Source: Effrenium voratum (Eukaryota > Sar > Dinophyceae > Suessiales > Symbiodiniaceae). From it: 64,000 nt of DNA. Location: contig CAUJNA010002168.1 in assembly GCA_963377175.1 (NCBI GenBank), forward strand, positions 325,001-389,000, read 5' to 3'. Made by a program: the position numbers and the translations under genes. Below are positions 38,803-49,006 of the stretch, in pieces. Each line of letters opens with the position of its first letter. The first letter of the stretch is position 1. The notes under the pieces are model-generated. The model was not told where the DNA came from, did not search any database, and saw only the letters and a program-made list of their open reading frames with translations.

Positions 38803-38909
38803 GTTGCCCAGTGGTGCCCTTTTTTCCTCTTTTTTTTGGGAAGGGTTCCCTTTAAACTTAACCAACCAAAAAAAAGATCTCCTTTTTTTTCGCCTGGCCA
38901 CTGGGCATG
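38803..38909 (+). repeat. Family K element, second copy
   Basis: GTTGCCCAGTGGTGCCC at the left, GGCCACTGGGCAT at the right. The left-end motif CAGTTGGTCCCAGTTGCC is duplicated just before it. Confidence 0.75.
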
Positions 38910-39524
38910 TGAGTGGTGGAGAAGGATTGGCCCAGGGCCATTTGAACGGCTTCTCTTCGCGCAAATTTGGTTCGCCTTCTCAGACGCGCTTCTCTGAACG
39001 GGTGTTTTGATTGCGTTGGTTGGTTGACAGCCTAGGGTTGAGCGGAATGAAGACTTGATCCGATTTGCACAAATTGAAATTTTAATGATCGGAATACCCT
39101 CCTCAATGGCTGGCGAAACCCCGGTTAAACTTCACACACATCTCGAGCTCGCCTGATCGAGTCCAAATTTCGGACCTCTTCTTTTGATTCCCCGAAGTTG
39201 TCCGCCAGCTGATCGCGGAAGCCGGCGTGTCTTTTTGTTTGCTGTTTTTGTGAAGCAGAGTGACGCGCTTCCCTCTCAAAAGAATCAGCGGAGAAGGACA
39301 CCCAGTTGGGACTTGGGGCAAAAGAATTCCCTGATGTTGGATCCCCAACCAAAAGGGGACCCCTCGAAGAAGCGACGCGGTGGGCGGTGGGACTAGTTTT
39401 GGGTGGTCTTTCGTTGCAAGCGGCGTTCGGCTCTAAAAGGTAAGACCCTAAACTGGTTGTAACAAGGGGAACCGGTTTCGGCTGCCACCAACCGATCCGT
39501 TTTTTTTTGGGCATAATGTTGGCC

Positions 39525-39740
39525 CCGGATGAAGACACTTCATTTATTCATTCTGTGGATGGACGAAATCCTGCACCACTTGGAAGCCATGATGAACTAG
39601 TGTTTGTTGGTATTTACAGGGGAGTCATCATTCTAAGGTTTGTTAGGCGGTGCAGGATTTTGTCCATCCACAGTAGGTGGGCGTTCTTTTCCAAAAGTGA
39701 TGATTCCCCAAATTTCACCCAGGGACACCCCCCTATTGCC
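39525..39740 (+). repeat. Family F element interrupted by a family C element
   Basis: Left part TGTTGGCCCCGGATGAAGAC (39525-39552). Right part TCCAAAAGTGATGATTCCCC and CCCAGGGACACCCCCCTA (39678-39740) matches the family F interior. The segment between them is a complete family C element. Confidence 0.7.
39553..39673. repeat. Family C inverted-repeat element, best copy
   Basis: 121 bp. CTGTGGATGGACGAAATCCT + GCACC at the left is inverted at the right as GGTGC + AGGATTTTGTCCATCCACAG, one mismatch in 25 bp. The centre reads TTTGTTGGTATTTACAGGGG. Confidence 0.9.
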
Positions 39741-39983
39741 CTCCCTCCAGCAACCATGGAAGTGGACAGGGGGCTTCCCCATATGGAACGTAGTCTTCCA
39801 GCACCCTTCTGTCAGCTTCCATGATGGTTGGAGGGAGGGTCAGAACCAGGGTTTTGCAAGAACTATGGGTAGAAAAAAAGCTTCAGGAACTGGACCAAGC
39901 AGGTGTTCTTTGTCCATGGGCGAACTCATTTTTGACACGTCGCTGCACGCGCCGGGCGCGCTGCACGCGCCGGGTGCTTCCAG

Positions 39984-40058
39984 GACGGGAAGACCACCGT
40001 GGAGCTGAAGCTGGCCGCCGAAGGCGGCCTGGCGCCTTACTCGCTTATTGCTGTCTCC
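39984..40058 (+). CDS. Probable 25-codon exon of an unidentified gene
   Basis: After the acceptor GTGCTTCCAG the frame encodes DGKTTVELKLAAEGGLAPYS then LIAVS, followed by GTGTCGGG as a GT donor. Both borders are in phase 0. Third positions are strongly GC-rich at the start. Upstream is a short GCACGCGCCGGG repeat. Confidence 0.5.
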
Positions 40059-40116
40059 GTGTCGGGCCTTTTTTTTTTCTCGTTGGGAAGCTGGGGATCA
40101 GGGTGGGTGAAGACAA

Positions 40117-40186
40117 AAAGCTGGACCATACTTGGGTGTAAACAAAGAGTTGTGATTTGTTTGGGCCGTCCACTCAGGAAGTGAGG
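40117..40186 (+). repeat. Family H element, right half
   Basis: GTAAACAAAGAGTTGTGATT ... GGGCCGTCCACTCAGGAAGTGAG. The left end is missing. Confidence 0.6.
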
Positions 40187-40495
40187 TGAGAGTGAGGACA
40201 GACAGGCCGAAACAAATACAAATAGTTGTTCTTGTCGAGGGTGAAAGTGAGCGTTGCCGCAGCACCCCAAGGGTGGGTGTCGTGACTCAACCCATGTCAT
40301 CAAATACGCTTTAAGTCATATATGCTTTTGTTATATAAAACAGATCCTGAAGGTGCGGAATGCTGCTGTTGCTGCTGTTGCTGTGTGTGTGTGTGAAGTG
40401 TTCTGCTGGTGCTGATTGCTGGGTCTCTGTGTGGCTGAGCTCGGGAGAAGTGCTCGCACAGCGAAAGTTTTTGAGCAAATGCTTCTCTGTACACT

Positions 40496-40603
40496 TCCAT
40501 TTGGTTAGGATTTGTTTTTCATTTCCCCTGTTGGTTTTAAAGGGAATCGATTTCACTACTGGACATAGTATCTCATTTTTTCCAGGGGACTTAAGAAAAT
40601 GGA
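40496..40603 (+). repeat. Family B element
   Basis: TCCATTTGGTTAGG at the left and CTTAAGAAAATGGA at the right, with the full core CCCCTGTTGGTTTTAAAGGG and TTTCACTACTGGACATAG. Confidence 0.82.
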
Positions 40604-40901
40604 GTTACATGGTTGCGCTGATCCACCCGGGCGGGTAGCCACGGTTCTGCTGCGCTTCTTCTTGCGGGTTGATGCTGCATCTGCCCGGCACGCTGCATTG
40701 AGATGTTACCCAAGATTCCGAGGTCTTGCCCACTGCAATTCTTTGCAGTGGTGCGTTGAAGGTGTTCTTGGGTGAGAGAGAGTTGATCCAAAGCTGCTCC
40801 TCTGTGTGTTCTGTGTTGTGTGTGCGCGCCTGCTTGCGCCTGGATTTGCGGATCTTCAATTTGAGATGCTTGGGTTCCTTTGTGGAGAGCCCACATTTTC
40901 G

Positions 40902-41010
40902 GCAAAGAAGGTGCCGTCAGAAGGTGTCGAAACGCCCGCTCTCCACCTGTCCTCGGGCGCGCGGCCGACCTCCTGGCGGCCCTTTCCGAAGCGCTAATGG
41001 CACCGGAGCT
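40902..41010 (+). CDS. GC-rich coding-like island, frame undecided
   Basis: All three plus frames are open. One reads KVPSEGVETPALHLSSGARP, another VLGRAADLLAALSEALMAPE. Acceptor-like AGs lie at 40910 and 40920. At least one short exon is likely, but the frame cannot be fixed from sequence alone. Confidence 0.35.
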
Positions 41011-41289
41011 CGTAGCCATTGGGGACCAAGATATGCAACGCACTTTTTGTTTTTTGGTTTCGCGGGCTCCAAAGGCCCTATTGGACATAGATGGTACTTG
41101 CATGGGGTTTTTGGTAGGCCTACGTGAAGGGTTTGGGGGAAACAGTGAATGGGCGCTGCTCGACTTGTTTTGTTCAAAGATAGGCATTCCTAGCCAGCGG
41201 CACTCAGAACCCCGCCTCTTGCGGCTTTGCTCGGATGTTGCGTATCCTTTACCGGGGCTTTTCACTCACTGGGAGCCGCCAGCGCCGAG

Positions 41290-41336
41290 TGGCTAATCGC
41301 ATGCGATGCCGCCTCGTGGCTCACGGGGTGCTCCAT
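41290..41336 (+). CDS. Possible short exon, unidentified
   Basis: After AGCGCCGAG the frame encodes WLIACDAASWLTGCSMG. A family A element starts 33 bp downstream. Codon bias is moderate. Confidence 0.3.
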
Positions 41337-41368
41337 GGGAAGTTCAACCCCCGCTGGGATCTTTGTTG

Positions 41369-41480
41369 CTAGGTCCTCAGTAGTGCCCTTTTTACATCCA
41401 TTTTTGGGGGAGGATTCCCCTACTAAGATAGACTACATAAAAAAGGGTGCCCTTATTCTAACCTCTGCTGGAGGACCTAG
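41369..41480 (+). repeat. Family A element
   Basis: CTAGGTCCTCAGTAGTGCCC to CTGCTGGAGGACCTAG. The left end here carries CTC, the base found at the opposite end in the reference copy. Confidence 0.92.
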
Positions 41481-41764
41481 GTTGTGAAAGCCCTTGAGAA
41501 GAGCGGTGTTCTTCTGAAGGTCGAGGGTTGAAAAGGAGCCGGGAGTCAAGAGCTAGAGTTTTGGTTGCTACTTCCCTCTGAAAAATCGGGGGGTAAAACC
41601 CAAAACCGCGATGTCAAGGGTGCCAACCCAACTCCTCCCCTTAATCCAGTGAATAACCCGCCCCCTTAGCGAACCCTGATTGTTGAAGGGCAAAACGTCA
41701 TGGGTTTTTTGCAGGCTACCCCAAAATACGCCGCAAGGGATGCCTAAAACCGCAAGTCCAGGGT

Positions 41765-41895
41765 GCCAACCCCAACCCAACCCCCCAACCAACCCAACCC
41801 CCCAACCAACCCAACCCCCCAACCCCCCAACCCCAACCAACCCAACCAACCCAACCAACCCCAACCAACCCAACCAACCCAACCCCCCAACCCTT
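41765..41895. repeat. (CCAACCCAACC)n low-complexity tract
   Basis: Irregular CCAAC/CCCCCAAC units. Pro-Thr-Asn and Gly-Trp-Leu frames here are artefacts. Confidence 0.95.
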
Positions 41896-42021
41896 GGCCT
41901 ATCATCCGGCCTGATCGATTGCAGGGCAGATGCTGCCCCCAGCGCTGCAGCACCAGCCGGATCTGCCGAGCCCTCGGAGTTGGCGTATGCCCCGCCCTTG
42001 GCCTGGTTTCAAAGGGAAGCT

Positions 42022-42150
42022 TCCATTTGGTTTAGAACTTGTCTTATTTTCCCCTGTTGGTTTTGATGGGAATCTATCACTATTGGAAATATATGTTTAT
42101 GTTGTTTTCCAATATATATATATTTTTTCCAGGGGACTTAAGCAAATGGA
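42022..42150 (+). repeat. Family B element with AT-rich insert
   Basis: TCCATTTGGTTTAG to CTTAAGCAAATGGA. An ATATATATAT stretch enlarges the centre to 129 bp. Confidence 0.85.
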
Positions 42151-42161
42151 GGGTTTTTTTT

Positions 42162-42245
42162 CTAGGGTACCTTTCATGTCCATTCTGAACCCAGGGATCC
42201 TTCTTTCCAGAAAATGGTTGAAAAGAATGGGGAGTCAATCCCTAG
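42162..42245 (+). repeat. Family G element, shortened
   Basis: CTAGGGTACCTTTCATGTCC, ATTCTGAACCCAGGGATCCT, then GGTTGAAAAGAATGGGGAGT and CCTAG. It begins 11 bp after the family B element. Confidence 0.75.
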
Positions 42246-42689
42246 ATTCTTGGCTTGGTTTCAAAGGGAAGCCAAAAAGGAGAACCGAAAGATCATCTTG
42301 GGGGGGGTCCCCTCAATAAAAGACAGGCCCATGATTACGGCGATACTTTCGATTTGGTTCCGGATTTCCCCCCAAAAGGGGCCGTCCCTTAACTTCTTTT
42401 CTTGCAGGCTTTTGTGGCCCTGGTTCAGCTACCCCTCACTTAGTTGGTGGTCTGGATTGCTTTGGGACTTGAATCCCAGTTCCTTCTGAAACCCCATTCG
42501 GTGGTTTTTTGGTCGCCAAACAGACCAGAACCAGACGTAACCGGGCTCCATCCAATTTGGGGGTAGCCGACCGGTGCCGACTGTTTCCACCCCACTTATA
42601 TACCCCTTTTGGGGAGAGGATATGGTATCAACATCAGCAGGGCTTTTGGGTTCTTTTGTCCAAGGGGTATGTAGAAGGGGTCCTTGAGT

Positions 42690-42793
42690 CCTTGGTCTTC
42701 CAAGGACCCGCAAAACCAGGGTTCTTGATTTTGATCTTGGCTCCAAATGTAAATTCGCCCAAAGGCCTGCTTTTCCAGGGTGGAAGATCAAGG
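42690..42793. repeat. Left arm of a 104-bp inverted repeat
   Basis: CCTTGGTCTTCCAAGGACCC ... GGGTGGAAGATCAAGG. It is the reverse complement of 42939-43042 with two mismatches (GTAAATTCGCCC versus GTCAATTCGGCC). The arm itself starts with a small palindrome CTTGG-TCTT-CCAAG. Confidence 0.93.
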
Positions 42794-42831
42794 GCTATGT
42801 ACATACCGCACCCCATGCAGACTGCCATCAG

Positions 42832-42919
42832 GTCGTTTGACCGCAAGATCCTGCGCGCCTACGTGATGCAGCCGCTGGATCTCTTCCGTCCGCGGGGCAA
42901 GGTGGCGACGCTCGGCGCG
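42832..42919 (+). CDS. Probable exon of an unidentified gene, inside an inverted repeat
   Basis: Between the acceptor CTGCCATCAG and the GT donor GTGGGATTGG. It encodes SFDRKILRAYVMQPLDLFRP followed by RGKVATLGA, with G or C at nearly every third position. It needs two bases from the previous exon and ends in phase 0. It lies 38 bp from the left arm and 19 bp from the right arm of a 104-bp inverted repeat. It may be a host exon whose flanking introns gained inverted copies, or an exon captured by a foldback element. Product unknown. Confidence 0.55.
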
Positions 42920-42938
42920 GTGGGATTGGTCTTGCTAG

Positions 42939-43042
42939 CCTTGATCTTCCACCCTGGAAAAGCAGGCCTTTGGCCGAATTGACATTTGGAGCCAAGATCA
43001 AAATCAAGAACCCTGGTTTTGCGGGTCCTTGGAAGACCAAGG
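42939..43042. repeat. Right arm of the 104-bp inverted repeat
   Basis: CCTTGATCTTCCACCCTGGA ... GGTCCTTGGAAGACCAAGG. About 98 percent identical to the left arm when inverted. The loop between the arms is 145 bp. Confidence 0.93.
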
Positions 43043-43071
43043 GAGGTTCCATGCTGTGGTGGCGAAATGTT

Positions 43072-43204
43072 ATTTGGCCATGTGTCAGAAGCCAAATCGT
43101 AGCCCCAGTGAACATCCGATTCAATCCCCACGAAAAGTGACTAAGATGGGTGGTGAATTCACCTACCAAAATGGGATCCCAAAACGGTTTTGACAACCAC
43201 AGCC
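43072..43204 (-). repeat. Family E element, reverse orientation
   Basis: ATTTGGCCATGTGTCAGAAG, CCCCAGTGAACATCCGATTC, GGGTGGTGAATTCACCTACC and GGTTTTGACAACCACAGCC. Confidence 0.8.
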
Positions 43205-43320
43205 GTTTCGCACCACCTCAGAAACCCAGCGGAATGATCCGATTCCCCTGAGTAATACCAACAAACGCCGTGGTTTCAACCATGGGTTCCAAGTGGAATG
43301 GATTTCGTCCATCCACAGTA
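43205..43320 (-). repeat. Family C element abutting family E
   Basis: Starts GTTTCGCACCACCTCAGAAA (its outer left end lost at the border with family E) and ends GGATTTCGTCCATCCACAGTA. Confidence 0.78.
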
Positions 43321-43457
43321 GGAAGACCGGGTTTCTAGGTGGTTTCGCAGTGGCTCCCAGCCATTTGGTTCCTTAGCTTCTATTTTTTGTCCAGTTGGTT
43401 TAGCGTCAGTTTCCATTTTGCCCACCAGAAGTTCGTCACTTTTAGTCGGGGGTCAAG

Positions 43458-43508
43458 CGGGGCACCCCGCGCGCTCGCACCGTCCACTTATCTCCGCAAA
43501 TACCTGAG
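43458..43508 (+). CDS. Possible 17-codon exon, unidentified
   Basis: Acceptor GGGGTCAAG, encodes RGTPRARTVHLSPQIPE, donor GTCCCAAA. Both borders are in phase 0, compatible with the exon ending at 42919. Confidence 0.35.
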
Positions 43509-43590
43509 GTCCCAAAACAAACTACGGGACGCCCCAAAACGATGTCTGTTTGGGTTGTCCTGTGAAACCGCCCCCAAAAAAAACAGGTAA

Positions 43591-43703
43591 TGTTAACCCC
43601 GGATGAATAAACCCCTGGTTGATGAATGGGGATTCAGACCACTTTTGAGGGGTTTTCACGCCCCCAAAAGGTGGGACGGGTGTATGAAAATCCTGGGTCA
43701 ACA
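43591..43703 (+). repeat. Family F element
   Basis: TGTTAACCCCGGATGAATAA at the left and TCCTGGGTCAACA at the right. 113 bp. Confidence 0.82.
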
Positions 43704-44542
43704 TGACCCTCGAAGGAAAAGACACAAAAATCTCTGGTGAAGCCCAAGGACCCCCAACGCCAGTCAGAACCCGCCCGAGAGCGTGTTTTTTATTTGGGAG
43801 GGGCATGGGGGAACTCACGAAGCCTCCCACACCCAAAAAGCTCGTCGGAGGCCTCGCGAAAAATATATATGTCGAATCCAGTAGCATCCTGAGTTCGGTT
43901 TGGGAGACTGGGTGGATGGTCAGGTATTGCCTCTGGTCTCACTTACTTGCGCGGATCATTCGCCAGAAAGGTGTTCGAACATCAAACGCCTGAATCGTTG
44001 CCGCAACAGGAAAAGAGACATACCCTAGCAATCCTTAGCCATCCGGCGAAGAAGTAAACCTGGGAGGGTGTCCCAGCGAAAGTGAACAGTTCCCGCTGAA
44101 TGCTGTTTGAAGGAAACCGCAGTCTCAGGCACAGCTCAGTCAAAAACAGAGGACATGCACTATTCAAGCATGCAAGCATATGCAACCGCAACTACTTTAG
44201 CATACAATAGCCTGCAGGACCGTGTGAGAAACTTCAAGCAGAAGGAACAATTCAAGCGTGTGCGAAACGTATCCGCACAAATCGCCGAAGCTGCTGGCTG
44301 CATGCGCACTTCCTGCAAGGGTCACTTCTTCACTTGGGACTCGCGGGTCTGCCTTGGATCACTGAAGTTGAGGAGGCGTAGGCACCTGTTGCCCCAAGAA
44401 CTGATTCGGGGTCACAACGCAGGTGACGCAGACGCAGGCATCTGGCCTTTCGGATTGATTCATCTAGCCGCGGTCAATCAAAGTCGGCTGGTCAATCAAG
44501 ATGGTCTTAGATGGTCCGGTCCGGCGGGTCTCCAATGGCCTT

Positions 44543-44648
44543 CTAGGTCCCCCAACAGTCTTCTTTTCGGGGGAGGGCCCCCCTAGTAAAATAGACTACA
44601 GAAAACAAGACGGTACCCTTATTCTAACCTCTCTACGGGAGGACCTAG
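44543..44648 (+). repeat. Family A element
   Basis: CTAGGTCCCCCAACAGTCTT to CTACGGGAGGACCTAG. The T-rich segment is shortened. Confidence 0.92.
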
Positions 44649-45422
44649 CTTGTGTCTTCTTCTTCTTCTTCCCCACCAGTCAGATGGGGGTTGCAAGCTC
44701 CGTTTTTTCTCGAGGCCTAAAGGCCATGAAGTAGCTCCAGGTCTGAGAGACAGTCGGTCTGACACGAGATCTGGTCAGATTGGGGTCTGAGCATTTCTGG
44801 GGCCACCCATCCGGTTAGAAAAAATGCGCAGCTCCCCCGGTTTGGGTCAGAAAGCGGCAACGACTCGGACCCCGAGACAACTGGGAGAGGGGACCGAGCG
44901 CCCGGGCTCAAAAACCGCGATTCCAATGGAACGATTGGTCTTTGGACACTCGGAAGCTGACCTCGGAAGCCCCGGAAAAGGCCCCCCCCCCCCGCCCAGT
45001 CATAGCCACTTCCCGGCTAGCCTTATGGCAGGTGCTGTTTCGCGATCCTGGGCCAGAAAAGCTGGCTGAAAGCTGGCTGGGTGGCATGTTGGTCCTTGAA
45101 CGCAGCCTATGAGGAATTAAGGCGCCGGTAAAACCACTGCAAACCCGGCCCTCACACGCCTGTGGCCGCCGACAAAAGTAATTGCTGTGGAGCATGCCGC
45201 AACCATGCCGGGCCTCCAAACAAAGAAATCTGGAGGAAACACAGACGTGTAGCCGGACAACTCGCCAAAACCTGGCCGAAAAAGCCGCACGGAACAGACT
45301 TGGCGGCACGGACTCTGGGCAGGGATGGATGGAATGTCGCATGTTTTGGAGAGGGTTTCCCTTTCAACTCGCCTAAGGGTCACGTTTTGAATGTGGAGGT
45401 CAACTGGAGGTCAACTGTCCAG

Positions 45423-45502
45423 GACTTGGAGAGACGTGAATCGATGCCGCGCTATCTCAGGAACCCCTCTCAGCTGCGAGCAGCGCGGCTCAGGGGCGAG
45501 AG
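45423..45502 (+). CDS. Possible exon, unidentified
   Basis: After CAACTGTCCAG the frame encodes DLERRESMPRYLRNPSQLRA and ARLRGE. Third-position GC is moderate. A family A element follows 58 bp downstream. The donor is not fixed (GCAGCG or GTGCGG are candidates). Confidence 0.33.
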
Positions 45503-45559
45503 TGCGGGAACAAGCCTCCTTTTGAGGCAGCTGAAGCATCACTTTTTGAGGTACATATT

Positions 45560-45677
45560 CTAGGTCCCCCAGCTAGGTGCCCTTTTACCGTTTCTCTTTT
45601 GGGGGAGGGTTCCCCTACTAAAATAGACTACAGAAAAAAGGGTACCCTTATTCTAACCTCTCTACTGGAGGACCTAG
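45560..45677 (+). repeat. Family A element, CAGCTAGGTGCC subfamily
   Basis: CTAGGTCCCCCAGCTAGGTG to CTACTGGAGGACCTAG, near consensus throughout. CACTTTTTGAGGTAC occurs both just before it (45539) and 50 bp after it (45726). Confidence 0.94.
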
Positions 45678-46261
45678 TATTGGAAGCTCTGCTCATGCTG
45701 TGTTTGGCAGTACATATTGGAAGCTCACTTTTTGAGGTACTTACATATTGGAAGCTCTGTCCAGGTGCTTTTTGTTTTGCAGTTTGCGCGTATGTGGTTC
45801 AATTCCACAGATACATCACATGATGTTTCTTTCTCGGGCTGTGCGAAATGACCACGGCCATTCGCACCTTCCAGCTCCGGAAAATGGAAGGGGGAACGGA
45901 AAACGATTGGCCACGGGTGTTTTTTTTGGAACACCCAACGGAAACCAGCCATCAGCCCACCTTTTTTTGATTTGTGATACACGTAGCTCGCCCCCAGGGT
46001 AATCGTAGCTACCGATCTTTCGTCTGGGCCTAGGACCAAAGGCTAATGAATCCAAGAATCGGTCCTTAGTCGCTGTCATATGGATGTGTGTGTGTGTCGT
46101 TTGTTAGAAAGGCAAACCAAAAGAAAACAGCACATTTTTGGTCCCCCTCCTATTTTGCCGCATGCCTGTTTGTATCATTGCTTCTTGCAGTCAGAGCTCC
46201 TTTGGGGCGATGGTTCCTCCCCGGTTCCTCGGTGACACCATCTAAAAAGGGGTCCTTCTCT

Positions 46262-46443
46262 TTGAGGAGACACCCATGGACATCACGTTGACCGCGCAGT
46301 GAGCACAGCAATGTGGCGGTGTTTTTCAAACCTTGCTGAACGACGATAAAGCGCTGTGCCTTCAACATGTTGCCGTAAGCAATCTTCAGATCCACCATGT
46401 CCTGCGAGTTGCGGACATCTGCGGAACACTGGCCGTTCTGCAC
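46262..46443 (-). CDS. Possible minus-strand coding fragment, unidentified
   Basis: The minus frame reads SADVRNSQDMVDLKIAYGNM and LKAQRFIVVQQGLKNTATLL with ordinary codon choice, while the plus strand is less open. No family recognised and no clear splice borders. It may be a decayed mobile-element piece. Confidence 0.28.
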
Positions 46444-46732
46444 GCGTCCGAATAGGATGGTTTAGGAATCCGCTGGCCATTGGGAAGTCCAACGTAGGGC
46501 AAACCCTCCCACCAACATGGAAGTGCACAAAGCCCCCTTTCCAAGCGGAAAGTAGTCGTTCTACAGGGGGTCTGTGACACTATGGACCTCCACGTTCGTC
46601 GGGAGCGTACTCCATGTGGTTCGTTTTGGCGGTTGAGCGAACGAGCACCGCTGAGGCTACCTCGCAGAATATGGTCGCATCTCGGCTGCATTGAGGTCTC
46701 CTAGAGGGGGGGGTGTCAGAGCTGGTCACTAA

Positions 46733-47008
46733 TGTTGACCCGGATTTTCGGAAACAAACCCCAATTTATGAATAGACTTCCATTTTCTTAAGATGTTTTT
46801 TTTTTTTTTTTTTTTTTTAATGTTCCCCTGTTGGTTTTTCAGGAAATCTATCACTACTGGAAATATTTTTTGTTTGTCTTTTTTCCTCAGGGTCTTAAGC
46901 AAATGGAGGTAGGGGGGTGCTTCTCGGGTGAAATGCACGGGGTTCAGACCTCTTGAGGGGTGTTCCACCCCCAGCCCCATATGAAATGGTTGATTCATCT
47001 GCGGTTTC
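46733..47008 (+). repeat. Family F element interrupted by a family B element
   Basis: TGTTGACCCGGATTTTCGGA and CCCCAATTTATGAATAGAC at the left. After the family B insert, GGGGTGTTCCACCCCCAGCC, CCATATGAAATGG and TTGATTCATCTGCGG continue the family F type sequence. Confidence 0.6.
46779..46907 (+). repeat. Family B element, nested
   Basis: TCCATTTTCTTAAG to CTTAAGCAAATGGA with a run of 24 T near the left end. It sits inside the family F sequence. Confidence 0.85.
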
Positions 47009-47429
47009 CCTTGGCTTCGCGTCGGCGAACTTCTGATCAGCTCACTGTGTCATTGCGGATCGAATTCGCTTGAGCAAATTCTCGAGCGGTGGCAGGGAAA
47101 TCAATCCATCGGGTGTGTTTGTTCTTTCCTTTCTGTTTTTTTGGGGGAAGGAACACTAAGTATGATTGCCCAACTGTTTATGCACAGTTATGGGTAAACC
47201 CAGCATTGAACAGCCTTGACAAGGCGCAAGGCGGGGTGTCCGTCAGAGGGAATCCGTCAGAACTGTTTGGGCAGCCCTTGAGATGTTGCATTTTGATATG
47301 GCCATGAATTTAAATATAGAACTCCCGGGAAAGTGGTTGGTGACATAAAACCCTACCTAAATAATGTCCACCAGAGGATTAAAATTCCTGCCCGCGAATC
47401 CAACCGCTACCAGGATCCGCCTTGATCGG

Positions 47430-47572
47430 TTGGTTGATCGATTGGTCAGTCACTTGCTTGGTTGCCTGTTTGCTTGTTTGCTTGGGTGTTTCGTTGCTTG
47501 GCTTGCTTGCCTGGCTGGCTGGCTGGCTGGCTTGCTTGATTGGTTGGTTGTTTGCGTGGTTGGGTGGTTCCA
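47430..47572. repeat. GGTT/GCTT-type microsatellite
   Basis: TTGGTTGATCGATTGG, then TTGCTTGTTTGCTTGG and (GGCT)n units. Similar composition to the tract at 36827. Confidence 0.93.
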
Positions 47573-47589
47573 GCTTGGTTGACTTTCTG

Positions 47590-48784
47590 TATTTCAGGCT
47601 GTCGAGAATCCGAACAAAGAACACATCAAAACGATGCGTTCCGAGGCTTGTTTCCGTAGGGTGTGAATCCACAAAACGGAAAACAACACACCCACACAAA
47701 GCCTGGATCGAGCCCTGGTTCCTGCCAGACTGGCGCCGCGAGAGTGTGAATTCAATACGGGAGATCTTGGAAAACGGGAGCCACAACTAATCATTGATTT
47801 TTGATCATAACACTTGTAGTACTCCCTCCCCCAAATCAAGAAGCCTGAACACACCTCCAGTTTGGGCCGAATTTTAGGCTGTTTTAATCGTTTTTTGTTT
47901 CCTTTATTTTTTACGGGGGTGCGTTTGGAAGCTAGCCAAAGATGCGTGTGGTCCCTCTTTACACCTGCATGCAAGGCTTTCATCCATTCTCCAAGTTGCA
48001 CCATTCCGCGCGGCCCGCTGACTGTTCCTTCAATGGGGAACATCCGGTGGATATACATGGCGCCGACAATTAACATCGGAACAGCCTGCAAAAGGTGTTG
48101 GCGGAAACAATCCTCATATGAATGACCCCACGAGGGTTGCTAATTGAAACTCAATTACACCCACACCACCATGTTGAAGCCGCTACGTTTGTTTTTCTTG
48201 TTTACTGGGGAACTTTCAATCATGGTGGGAGATACTGGAAATGCCGACATCAACAGATGTTCCAGAAGAAGTCCATACCTGAAGCGAGCCCAAGGTTCGC
48301 TACAGTTGCCACAAGGCCGGCGTGAGCCTCGTGGTCGCCCCCTGGCCAAAACAAGGAGGATGATCGATGGTCTGGTTTATAACCTGATTCCTTGGTGGCT
48401 CCCAGCCGTTTGGTCCCTTAGCTTTTTAGGTTTTTAGTTCGCTTAGTGGTAGTTTCCACTTGACCCACGAAGAGTTAAACTTTGATTAGCTGGGCAGCCC
48501 AGCTTCAAGCCGATTTGTTTCAAGAACTTAATTTGGCAGATTTTGGCAGTGAACTGACCTGGAACAGAGGAGATGGCAGGCGCAACGAGCCAGACAAAAG
48601 GCGGCAAAGGCAGTCCTTGCGCGTTCTTCTGTCTTTTCCCGATGATTTTCGTTTCTTGGCACAAGCAAACAAAGAAGGGATTATTTGGCAAACCCTTTGC
48701 GCACCCGCTAGCGAGTGCCAAGGTATTTCTTGCGCACTCGCTTACTTCCACCCGGCTCTTAGGGTCCAGTGAGAGCGACGCGAG
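47590..48784. other. Region without recognisable gene
   Basis: No family element of the types above and no convincing exon were seen. Opposite-strand frames at 47594-48091 and 48443-48886 overlap plus-strand ones, and neither set shows a motif. Confidence 0.35.
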
Positions 48785-48876
48785 GTCACAATCTACATCT
48801 TGAAGCACAAGCCCATCGACTTTGCTTGGCAGAAGCTGCTCAGTTTCAAGCCGGAGTTGGCGATGAGTTGGCTGGG
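48785..48876 (+). CDS. Probable exon of an unidentified gene
   Basis: After the acceptor GACGCGAG the frame encodes VTIYILKHKPIDFAWQKLLS and FKPELAMSWL, then a GT donor GTGTGATC (phase 2). A family A element begins 10 bp inside the following intron. The composition is that of a normal globular protein. Product unknown. Confidence 0.52.
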
Positions 48877-48886
48877 GTGTGATCAA

Positions 48887-49006
48887 CTAAGGTCCCCCCA
48901 GCTTGGTGCCCTTTTGCCGTTTTTTGTTTGGGGGAGGGTTCCCCTACTAAAAGAGACTACAGAAAAAAGGGTACCCTTATTTTAACCTCTTTAATGGAGG
49001 ACCTAG
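48887..49006 (+). repeat. Family A element
   Basis: CTAAGGTCCCCCCAGCTTGG to TTAATGGAGGACCTAG. One base is inserted in each of the first two blocks. Confidence 0.92.

Noticed and set aside
41568..42035. Pro/Asn-rich and Gly/Trp/Leu-rich frames
   Set aside because: Translation of the CCAACCCAACC tract.
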